The position numbers were made by a program, and so were the translations under genes. 64,000 nt of DNA from NCBI GenBank assembly GCA_002633005.1, contig NMRA01000039.1, positions 305,225-369,224 of the forward strand, read 5' to 3'. Origin of the DNA: Phoronis australis. Taxonomy: Eukaryota; Phoronida; Phoronidae. Positions 38,301 through 50,300 of the stretch are shown here, piece after piece. Below the pieces are notes generated by a model. The model searched no databases. It saw nothing but the letters and a program-made list of their open reading frames with translations, and was not told the DNA's origin. Numbering within the stretch: the stretch's first letter is position 1; each line of letters begins with the position of its first letter.

Positions 38301-41300
38301 CAACAAGCAATCGTACACATTCATGTTATTACATGTATAGCACATTTGAATTACAGATCTATTTTTTGCAACAACTTGAGAAAGATTACAGCACCTATTG
38401 TACAAACGAATGTGGATCTGAAAACACAATACATACAGGCGCCCCTCTTTCACCAGGTCGCCCTTGACGGCCAGGTTCTCCAGGTGCACCGCGGGATCCA
38501 ACGTTACCTTGCGGGCCAGCGTCACCTGTGTCACCCTAGAAGCAAGATACGGAAAATAAATCTACATGCACCACCATTAATAGTCCTCTTATCATGCCGA
38601 GGCGACATTAAATGGGTCAACTAGATGACAGGTAATCATTCCTAGTCACATTTCAAGAGGTGAATTACCACAGTTATCTACTCATAATTGACTGGAAAAG
38701 CTACCAAAGGTGAGGTGCGGCTTTCTATAACTGTCTCATTCACATTAGGCTGTAAGGCCACCATAGCTGTAATGTCCCTGTGATTATCACTTAAAACAAT
38801 TATCGAATGATCCCAATCACTGACCCTATTTCTGTCTCTGTTTATTATCAATACCTTTTGGTTAGAACCCTACCATGACATCCTTACCTTGTTTCCAACA
38901 CTGCCAGGTGGTCCAGGGGGCCCTAACTGCCCCGGTTGTCCGGGGGAGCCTTCCGGCCCTGCTACACCATCGTTGCCTCGCTGGCCGGCAGGACCCGGAG
39001 ATCCAGTAGATCCTCGCTCACCAGTCGGTCCTCTGATACCCTGAAATATCCAAACGCTTATTGCAGCACGTTTTCTTGATGTGCAGGCACAAATTCTCTG
39101 CGCATGCGTGAATAATTATCCATGGTTGATGGTTAACAACCTTAATTTTACAGACAGGAATACCTCTGTCAGTAAACAGTAAAGTTTTCCTAAATGTGTG
39201 GCTAATTCAACCAGTTTTACAAAAAATAAATTGTTTCATGTTAAAACTGAGGAGGACTGATTTTGTTCTCACCGTGAAAATTGAAATGGATTCAGGTATT
39301 CAGGTACTGCTGTGATTGTGTTTCCCATGTTCAACCACGAAATCAAGAAACGTCCAATAGTATGCACTTTTCAGTGATTAATATCCGTCTCCAAATTGCA
39401 AACACAACCACGGCATAATTAAAATGATATAGCTTCCGTCCCAGAAGACCTAGTCAACGTTTAGACAACTTCAGACGGATGTCAGGAGTAACAGTAATTT
39501 TTTTTCAAAAATACTGTAGCTATTACACACCGGATTGCCCTGAGGGCCCTGTTGGCCAGGGGAGCCAGTCTCGCCACGTTCACCAGGGGCACCTGTGCTA
39601 CCTTGTACACCTGGAGCACCTGTCCAACCCTAAAATACAGTAACATATAAGACTGACACCTTCAGCACAGAACATGACTAAGAACATTCAAGCTTTTAGA
39701 CTTGTTCTTCACTAATCATAAAGCAGATTATTTCACTGGTTATTGTTCTCTTGTCAAGGAAAACCGCACGACTAATAAAAATAATTAAATTATGAAAGTA
39801 TATGATTTTACAACAACTAAACAAAATTAAAGACTTAATGTGCATAGCGACATCAATCCCAAACTGCACTTAGGCATAACGCTACTTTATCGTCATAAGA
39901 CTGCCCCACGTAGCCAGCACGCTCATTCGGGTCGATCGAAATTCCTTGATAAACTAAAAGCAGATGACATGTGATTTCACGCCAGTGCATGCTGAGCGGC
40001 TGGCATTAAGATGAGTTCGTTACCATGACAACAGACTAAACAAGACCATCGTGTAATAGCAAGAAGACTGTCTTATTCAAATCGCTCACAGAAGTGTATT
40101 CAACGTGTAACCCCTGAGGTCCCGGAGTTTGCATCACGACCATTTCACGTTATGGGTATAACAAATAAATGAGATAGCTTTCATGACTTCTAAGACGTAG
40201 ACAGTTAAGATTTTGTCTCCTAACATCACAATAACCTGGACAGTCTATCAAATGATGCCTTCGATCCTGGATATATAACTGAGTAGCTGGTCAGTTAGGA
40301 GATAGTAACACTTAACCTACGTCATTCCGTTTATCATGTAAAAGCTGTTCATTGCTTTCTTCACTTCCTAAAACAAGAAGGCAACAAAGTCTAACATTTC
40401 TTCCCTCGTTTACCTCATAAACCAACAAGTGTATAATCTTACTCATCACAACACTTCCCCCAGAGCCTCAGCCACAAGAGGGCATTGTCAGTTAACCAGG
40501 CAACATTCCATAGGCGCAAAATCACGCAAGTCTTCGCAAAACTATGCCACCAGACAATTTATCACAAGCAATGCGTGGGATCAAACTAGCTTTTCTAACA
40601 ATGATGTGCATTTATGCAGCGTAGACCATTTTTGTCAGCCAGGCACACACGTTGTCGTGGTGATTTTACGTTCCAGTGAAAGGTACAGTGAAGTTACTTT
40701 TCTGTATTATTTAGTTTAGTAAAATAGTTGATATTGCCTGCCGTTGAAAACAGATGGCAGTTGTGTTAATCTTAATTCCACACACCTTATCGCCTTTATG
40801 TCCTGGTAGACCTGGCATTCCATTGGTTCCACGTGGTCCGGGATTTCCTGGGGGTCCGGGGGGACCATCTAAACCTGATCGTCCACGATCTCCCTAAAAT
40901 TTCATCAAACAATTAGGCCGTCTCTGTCATTCTCATTATGGTAAAAAAGTAGACAATACAGGGCTTGGAATGAAGAACGATAAAAAGAGGAAAATTTTTC
41001 AGGTGATACATCGTTTCACAAAAAAAGTTTGTGCTTCACAAATAGCTTTGTGTGATAGAAATATTTTACGTGGTGTAAAATTTAACTGAAATAAACATTT
41101 TTGTATGAATAAAGTCAAAATAATGAAAAAGGGACAAAGAACAGAGGAAACTGGAAATCAAATAAGAGGAAATCGAAACCAAAACAGAGGAAATCTTGTT
41201 AAACAAGAGAATTCCAAGCCCTGATAATCCGACACGTATCTTTTTAAAATGGACTACATATGGCATATGGCAAAACCCCAATCTCCTCGGAGCTGCATCT

Positions 41301-44300
41301 AAACTGAAATGGTAGAATCTTAGTAAATTTTAGCACATGGAGGGAAGCAATCACTGGTAATGATGCACTCACCATGCTCCATGTTCAAAATGACTCGCCA
41401 CAAATGTGTAATATGTTGCATGCTGACACATTTTTACTTACGTGCAGTCCAGGGGGTCCTGGTGGACCCTGTGCCCCTGGCGGTCCGGGCGGTCCCTGGA
41501 AAAAGGAGAGTAGAGTATATACTTAGATTAGACATGGGTATGCATGACATACTGGGTAACATCAAACTGATAAATATTGCGTTTGTATTCAGTAATCGAA
41601 TTGTGATGCTGAAAAAATTGATTTCCATAACGATACGCCAAGACCCATTTGGATTTGATTCTTATTTCCAATTTTCGCTGTTATCGGTAGCTTTCTTGCA
41701 AACTTACAGCTTATTTTTATATTTTTGTATTCTATTGATGTTGAACAGCTCAGGATTGTTCATTAGTTGGAATTGAAATATTGAACAACTTTGCTGCTAA
41801 TATTGGTTCAAGTGGGAAGTTAGGTACTTACATTTGAGAAAAAGTTTAATTGACTTGACAAACAAGAATCGAATCAAAAATAATCGAATTCCATCTAAAA
41901 GGATTCGAATCGAATTCCAGAAAATGTGTATTGTCCCATCTCTAAGAAACATACATTGATATGTGGGTGGAATGATAAAAACCAAATGAATGTGGGTCTC
42001 TGTCACAATTGAGATTTCAAACAATTTAATACTAATAAAGAAAATAAACAATGCTCACATTCGCACCAGATTCTCCGGGAGCACCTGGGAAACCTTGAGG
42101 GCCCTGAAAGAGAGAGAACAAGCGCCTTGTAATACAATTCATGAATACTTCCATTAGACAACAGATTCCTATATTTCTTGAAAAAATTATCAGGATAGTT
42201 TGGCTTTCTATTGTCTGTAGCGTTGTAGTAGATTACAGGGGTCCTGCATTTTGAGAACCAGTTTCCTGCACTGAATAACGGGCATCAAACTGGTTCTGTA
42301 GAGCGCAGCCATTACTATGGAATGTGGGATGTGAATGTGAGAACTTCAATTCTTGTGTGTTTGCTAAGCAGTATTCATAAATGTGTGGAATGCTAATAGT
42401 GTCTAATTTATCTGAAACGAGCCTAATGGTTGAGTTAACAAGAGTATGGATATTTTTCTTAAAAAAATTGCTATTACATTTAAACTTGTCATATTAACAT
42501 ATTTATGTATGAGAGACTGGCAGTTGTCAAAAATAGTAGTCCCCGATTCATGTTGACAACTAGAAAATCACTGATAATGGGTCTGTTGTTCAATAGATGA
42601 AACTGGTTCACTTAATCAGGAATGGCTGTAGTTGACCAATGCCTGATGGACTTGTCAACCATGCCCCCTGCCAAACACGTGGTATTTAACAGAGCTTACC
42701 GGTATTCCTGTTGGTCCTTGAAAACCCCGTGGACCTGCTGGTCCTGGTTGCACAATAGCAGAAGGTCGCTGCAAAACATATTACAACCAGTGAGTACGAG
42801 CTCAGAGTAAGTAGATGGAAAAATTTGCTTTAAAATGAACACGAAACTTACAATCCACATCACAAAACCGCTTTAATAGCACTCACCAATCTAGCTTGGC
42901 ATGGTAAAAAGCTGTGAGAATCGTCATGCTAACTCCCGCAAATCAGCTTTCTTAGACGTATAGTTTACTTAATACTCAAGAGTCTACTTAGGCTTGATAC
43001 AAATCTGTGCAAGTACCATAGGCATCATGGGACATCACCATACTCTTACAAATTAGCTTTCTTGGACCATATGCCTATGACTATACTCAGTGCTGATCAG
43101 CTTAGTGAGAGTTGGTAAAAAGCTGTGTAAATACCATAGGTGACATTAGATGTTGCCATATACTCCCACAAACCAGCTTCCTTTGAGTCAGTCCTATGAT
43201 CCTGGCTTATGACTTATACTCAGTAGTCAGTACTCATCAGTCTAGCTAGACAATGCCACCATGTCTGCTAAGTAGTGTGTATAGTCTCTTAACTGATAAG
43301 TATAGAGACGGATGCAGTGTTTAGCCATACTTAGTACAAAGCTGTACAAATACATGTACTATACTCATAGGCACACATCAGCCAAACCATCAGCTCTGTG
43401 TCAGCTGTTCTGGCCAAGTTGAGACAGTAAGTGTCTATATCAGCTCTTGCCTCAAAACTGTTTCAGATTCATGGTTGGATTACTGTGTACAGTACAGGGC
43501 AGAGAGGTCCACGATTGTGCTGCTGCTTCTTGGCATGGTTTGCAGCTTCGCTGGACCAGTCAAACTAGCTCACATGATAGAGGTGCATCTCCCACCCCAT
43601 ACCGAAATATCAAAATGTACATCTCTTTTAGCTAGCAAAAGTTAACAAAATAAAATCTGATATAAAATTAGTGTCATTCAATTCTACATTCTTCCTTATG
43701 CTGTAAACATCCCCTTTGAACGAGAAAATGGGTGGATTTGGAGAAATCTTTTAAACTCCTCCAATGTGTCCCAAAGCTGGACCAGTTCTAGCCACAGTCC
43801 ATTCCCAATAGGGTTTTCAATGGAGTAACTCTATTCACTAGGTCACATAGGGCAATTACTGTTTCTTACCAGATCATATCTGAATAGAGGGCTTGAAAGC
43901 ATGATCCGGCCCTATTTCTCTGTTTTCTTTTGGGGACATGAAAACTGATGGAAACTATAAAAAATTCTGGTTTCTTTTGGGGACATGAAAACTGATGGAA
44001 AAATTAAAGTACGTGCGCTCTCTCAAAATTGATCAAATAACAGCTGCCGTTTTGTCAACAAAAAACCAATTACGCCATCAGCTATACTTTGGAAAGTAGG
44101 CCTAGTTCTAGTTCCAGCATGGCGTAGTTGTTATATGTCTGAATATGTCCATAACGTAACAGTACCAGTAGGTAGTAGGCCGTAGGCCTGCCATCTGCAC
44201 TAACTAATAACTCACAACAGAACCTGTGCCTGAAAGAATGTGGATAAAACTGGTCCTGATCTAGCTGGGTCCTTTAAAGAGATGTTCACGACATGTTGAG

Positions 44301-47300
44301 TAAACTACCTTGGTTACCGGCGCGAAAACAATGGCGTTAGGGTGTTATTTTGCTGTTGAATTTGTGGAGTGATCATGTGTATCACCTAGACACTGCATCC
44401 CCTTCTGCGCCATAGATTAGAGCGTCATCTATTGGCTAATTTCTGTTTTCGCCGCTTAGATCCACAGTTTCTTGCGCATGCACTTTCACAGCAAATTACC
44501 AGAAGTGGTCGGACTTCGTTATAGTGCTTCTGAGTACTTCATTTACTGGCTAACAAAAATTCTCGGAGAATTGTGCTTCAGGTGTAGTTGTCACCATCTC
44601 CCAAAAGATGTCACCGCTTACCACTAGCCAAACTGCGCGGGAAAGCGCTTGGTCACGACTCATGACTGCTCAAAAGGGCAACGAACGACTCTAGATCAGG
44701 CCGTGCAACGATCATGACACTATTGCGAATGTCACGTCCATATGTCATTAACACCGATGCTGCCCAACAGGCTAGATGTACTCCAAGTCGAAAGTCATTA
44801 TAATGTGTATGTCCAGTGCTGTAGTGGGGCTTAAAGGCGCACGTAAGGCGCAGCCAACCACCTTTTGGCATTTGAACATAACGCCTACGCCGCACCGTAA
44901 GTTACGTTCAGTTCTCAAAAGTGATACGTTTGGGCTTTGGGCGCTTATACTTACCTCTAATTTTACCAGTTAGGCAGAGACTATGAAATGCACAGGATCA
45001 CGGTCAATTCTAGTCAAAATCTGATCAACTGGCTATGGCCCCTCCGTCGAATGTGGCGTCCTACCTGGACGACCAGGGATTAACAAATCACGTTTAACTT
45101 CAAGAATGTCACTAACACATGGGTGACTGAAGACGCTTCAAGTGGCTATCCAGTCAATGATCGGTTTCAACATCATGGTTACAAGTGACTTAGGCTTCTT
45201 TTCTTCGGTTGGGCCTTATGAATATGGTCTTCAAATAGTATGTCGTTGGTGCTTGGAAAGGACTGAACACTGAGACAAGCCAACTAGGACATAATTGACT
45301 CATCAGTGTCACGGTAACAGGTCTCCAGCAATAAAGAACTGTCACAGCAAGAATGGTCTCGCCGGTGTGAGCTGGCGAACTGCCGCTTGCGGCCGGTACG
45401 TGTAGAGCCAAGTTTAAGCCCTGTGGAGCACATTTCTCGGTACATTTTTTTCATTTTGCCTAGTCGCTCCACAGAATTGAGTGGCCTGGCCCTGCTAATT
45501 TACAGGGGCGGGTCCAGGATTTTGAGTTGGGGGGCAGGGCAAAGTCCCGAACTGCCAGATGGAATCCGGGAGACTAGATTTTAGGGGGCATAGCCACCTT
45601 GACCCCCCCCTCAACTTGAAATCTGCCTCTGTTTTGCACCTCTCTCTGCATGCCACTGAAGATAATAATGACTTCCCGCTGCCCGGCGTTCCAGCCGCTC
45701 AAACGTGCCTTTCATAGTGCTCATGACAATCAAGGCAAATTGACACCCTTTAAATTAAAATGTTTCAAAACTAAACTGAGGATGTTACCACATGTTGCCT
45801 AATGGCTAAAGACTAGCTTATTCAAATGTAACGGTCAGGTAATTGCCTGTTCACTTTAGTAGGGCTCTCAGTGGAGTCGGCTCCAAGATCACGACGGTCC
45901 CGTTGCGTTGTGGACTGTGCCTGGCCCGTCTGTCTTCGCAATTAAAGGTAAGCTGTCACCGTCTCATTATTGTTTCCCCTATTTCAGAAATTTGCCCTAA
46001 TTCACATATAGAACCTGCAGAAGATACGCTTGCACACCTTGGTCGCATCGGGTTTAGATCAGAAGACTGAGAAGGAAGCGATGAGGCCAAAAGGATAATC
46101 TCTAGACTGCCAATGAAAATCCAGAGACGATCCTTTAGACTCACCGCGACCTCTATTGACCAAATTCCAGTTGCCATGCTGTTCAGTGTTGCTGAAGTAT
46201 TTTCAAAACTGGACGGCCTTCTTTACTTTTCCCTTTGGTCGAAATATTGTTGAGAGCTACAGAACCTGTGCAAGGGTTTGCGACCTATGATCTTACCTGT
46301 ATTGGTGCTAATGGCTGAGCTTTTATCTGTTGTTGTCTTTGCGGAATATCATATATATTTACATTCTGTGAAAGGAAAAAGGTAGTCGTTATAAACTGTA
46401 AAACTTCCCTGTGACCAAAAAGTCCAACTTGCAAGTTATTCTCCGTTTGCGAGTCTAGGGAATGGTCTAAACATTTAAGGTGTTACATAAATAATCCACA
46501 TTTCAATATTTTAAGTTTTAAAATTCATTTTACTTCCACAGTGTTGACTAACGCCGCCAACTGAATCTTATCTTATTTGTCTACGCTGAACTCGGGTGAT
46601 TTTGCGTCACAAGCAAATATGTCGGTCAAATCAATCTGGCCGCCGTGAGAACATTTTGGATGAAAGTGCGGTATGTGAAGGAAACAATTTTGTTATCCGA
46701 ATAATTCTGTAAACGAGGACGAAGATGAAGAGCGCAGACCCGATCATCAGAACTCGAAGTTAATGCACTGCGATTGATCAGCTAGACTTCCGAAAACTAA
46801 AAACGCCATGTAGTTCACTTTGCCAATGTACCTCGCGTTTTAGAAATGTAACGGTTTTATTGGAGTTAATAGCTAATGAAAATAACGCAGCCCAATTATT
46901 TTTAAATATTAAACTTCGACATTCACTTCATGTACATCCAGTGAGAGTGTAATTACTGAGAAGCGTGTGCGAAACCCCTAAGTTAATGAGACTTTTTGTA
47001 TTGTAATAGTGAGCTTTCAGTTTTTGCGTTAGTCAGATTGAGAAGAATGAAAAATCGAATTAAGACGCCGAGTCAACGCTCTCGTGTTCGTTTACACCGC
47101 TGTCATAGACGACAATCAGAAACAATCGATATCTCTTACTTGATTTACAACTATTTTGGAGCACGTTTTTACTTCTGCGTGTTTTTTACACGAATTTGTG
47201 AACAATATTTAGAATTTTCTTTGCATTCAGCGATTCATCTGTTAAAGCATTAACTGAAAACTGAAAACACGTCGCATCGAACAATTTATATTACCCGATG

Positions 47301-50300
47301 TGCGCCTAAATTGAGTCCAATCAATATCGTGGACGTATACGTATTCGCGATTACACCCACCGTAGCACGTTCACAACGACCCGGGCGTGGCTAACAACTT
47401 TTTCGAACACAACAGTTAGGCGAATCGTGTAATCAGAATCTGCCTATCTTGACCACCGCTACTGACTCCGCTCCACCAGACTAAACAGCCAACAAATCGC
47501 GCGGTCGCGAGCAGAGAGACATGTTTAATTACCCTAATAAAACCTCGAGGCTGCTAGAATGTGGTTTTCTTGTCACCTTCAGCACGGGAAGTCGTATAAA
47601 AAATGGAGACAACAGTATCACTTTTTAAAAAGTCAATTTAGAGGTTTGTTTGGGAAAATCACCACCTACGTACTTCTGTCTGGGTCGTGAAACGCGAAAC
47701 GAAATGTTAACTAGCACACAAATGGTATTATAAAAGCATTTTATTTAGTTGCTCGTAGTTCCGTTGGACAATTCAGCGAGGGTTTTACGTCAAAATCGTC
47801 AAATAAGCTATTCGAATTCAATCTAAGTAACGCATTCTGTTTTATGCCTACGTTCCACGGAACGGGCTGAAACGAGTTTCATTCAGTTCTAATTAAAAGC
47901 TTTCGAGTCTAAAATTATCCTTCTCCAGATCGATGTCAAGAAAAGTTATCAAGGAAGTGATCGCTCACGTGATGCAAAAACAACGTGGTGTCCATAATTT
48001 CAATTATGGCAAGGAAAGCTGAAGTTCATTAAAACGTTAGAGTAATAACCAACCGCTTGGATTAAAACTTGAAATAATGCCTACAACATGAGAAGTAACC
48101 AAGTTTAAGTTTCAATGGCATATTAGCTACATGGATCAAGTTTTCAATTAGAATTCAGTCGGTTACGTTTTACTTACTTTTTCCCAGGCAGGGTTGGCTG
48201 CAAAATAATTGAATACATTAATTAGTGTCACGAAGATAAGGACCGTACAGACGGTTACAGTCGTAAAATGATCAATGCTGCGAACCCGCACACAAATCTA
48301 CTCTCTATGATGTCTGACGTTGTATAAACTGAAAACTTAAGCCCCTGATTTGCTTTTCAAGCGCTCTTACTGCTAGAAAGACAATTGTGAGAAATTGAAG
48401 ATCGACTGGGGACCGTGGTCACGGCCCATAGGCGCATTTGATTTAAGTAAACCCCGGAGGGATATGGAAAACACCGTCGGCATGCCGTTACAGAACAGTG
48501 GCACGGACACGTTTTCCTTGGCAGCTTAAACCGTGCCCCCTCTCCCCTCCCCCGTTTTGAGGCATCGTAGATCTGCCAGTGCGGCACTATGTTTATGTAC
48601 ATGTAGTTTAGTTTATGTTTAGATTCTGCTTGAACACTCGATCAATCTTCAGTTGAGTTATAGTGAATCGTTGGCCTACACCTATTTTAAACTTTCCAAA
48701 ATTGCATTAGTGAATCGCCGTGTGAATACAGATATTTTAACTTCAAAAGAACAGTCAACGAGACGGCACATTTGTGAAAATCAAAGCACGCTGCATGCGT
48801 ATTTCAATTTTGGCAGAATGCACTGGAGGAATTTTTGGATGGCTGTTGTAAGGGACACGAGACGGCGTCACTTTTGAACCAGCGCCACCTGTGCTATCAC
48901 GGCGGCGATGACTCCGGCGACCTCAGTCGTGTGTTGACCTGGTCGCGCCAATGCCATGTGTTAGAACATTTAACCGAAGTAACACTATTCTGATGTGGTC
49001 CTTAACAGTTTTTCAAACTTCAAAAGGTAAGACGAGTGTCACGGCTGGCCTTTCGGTCAGACTCGATTTTTACCACCATTAAACGATTCCGAATTGTGTC
49101 GCTAATGGAATAGCCATCCGGCTCTATGTCGTCTCGAGCCGTGGCATGCAACAGGAATTTGACTATTAAAAAACATTCGTCGACATCTGCTGTCGATGTG
49201 GCCCAGTAGTAATGACCTGTAAAACTTGGAACATTTGACGGATCCGGAATTATGAATTGCTGGAGCTATAACGAAACAAACCTCCATAGGCGTTCCTATT
49301 TTGTTTCCGAGAAAAGTCGGTTTTGGCTCTGTGACGAACTTTATTTCAGACGCGATATTAATTGGCAATGCGTTAGCACCTAGAAAGATTTTAAGAAACC
49401 GAATGGTCGATTAGTCTCGAATGCCAACGCGACTCTCTAAAATGAGAGATGAGTCCTCATTACCACCTAGTGTAAGTATATAACCAAAAATTTCAGCTTA
49501 ATAAAAGGTTTGCCAAATAAGTTGGCATGCACCGTTCATTTTGGACGAACTGCGTCAATGTTTCGTGCAACTTTGACAAAATCGTAAAACTTATCTGTTC
49601 ACACAAAATAAATATGGCGACCAAGTTATGTTTTTGACTTCATTTGCATCTTTCTTGTCAAATTCCGTTTTCCGGTAAATTAAATTTAAATGAAACTGAC
49701 GAGAAATGTATCTCTCAGAGCACACTGTCTGACGCTAAGCATAATATTACTGATCCCATAATTTTGACAGACTTTCATAATAATTCGTTGTGTTGCCATG
49801 GAGATGTCGCTATGGGGCTGTCCTGTGCCAATTGGAGTAGGGCCCCACAGCGATTTAAATTATTACATCTGATCCGCCCTGTCGAAAACTATAATCTACA
49901 CGTAGGTTTTAGTAAAACATGATGCTATGCAATGACGACAACACGTCTTCTATTGAGCATTGCGCCAAAGTTTGCGCGACGGGAACAGGTGGAGCCAATC
50001 ATTTCACCGAAAGGCAGTTTAATGAAGGATGAACACCGGTCACGAGAGTTCACTTTATTTGCGGTTAATACTTTAATTAAAATTAACAGGTCTACGTAAA
50101 GTTGGATTTGAACAGAGTAATTACACTGCTAAGACTGGAGCATTCGGTTAACTGTGTAAGTGAAATATTTTTACAGCTATCCAAGGCATGCTCGCGACAA
50201 TGCCGTTTTTTCGAAGCAGATGTAGTATATGTTGTTGTGGCCTGAACGCAACCTTTGATGTCCCTGGGGCATGTTTGGATTTCACGAAGCGAAAATATAA

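Larger units (their letters stand above)
42769..46296. other. Collagen intron between exons 4 and 3 (3.5 kb)
   Basis: Holds a degenerate tandem repeat (42885-43250), a 47-bp partial duplication (43922-44003) and a small inverted-repeat element (45504-45632). I searched it for a missed VWC or TSPN exon and found none. Confidence 0.5.

Noticed and set aside
49102-49368. Minus-strand 88-residue frame in collagen intron 1 as an extra collagen exon
   Set aside because: No VWC or TSPN cysteine pattern, and adding it would need splice sites I cannot find in phase.
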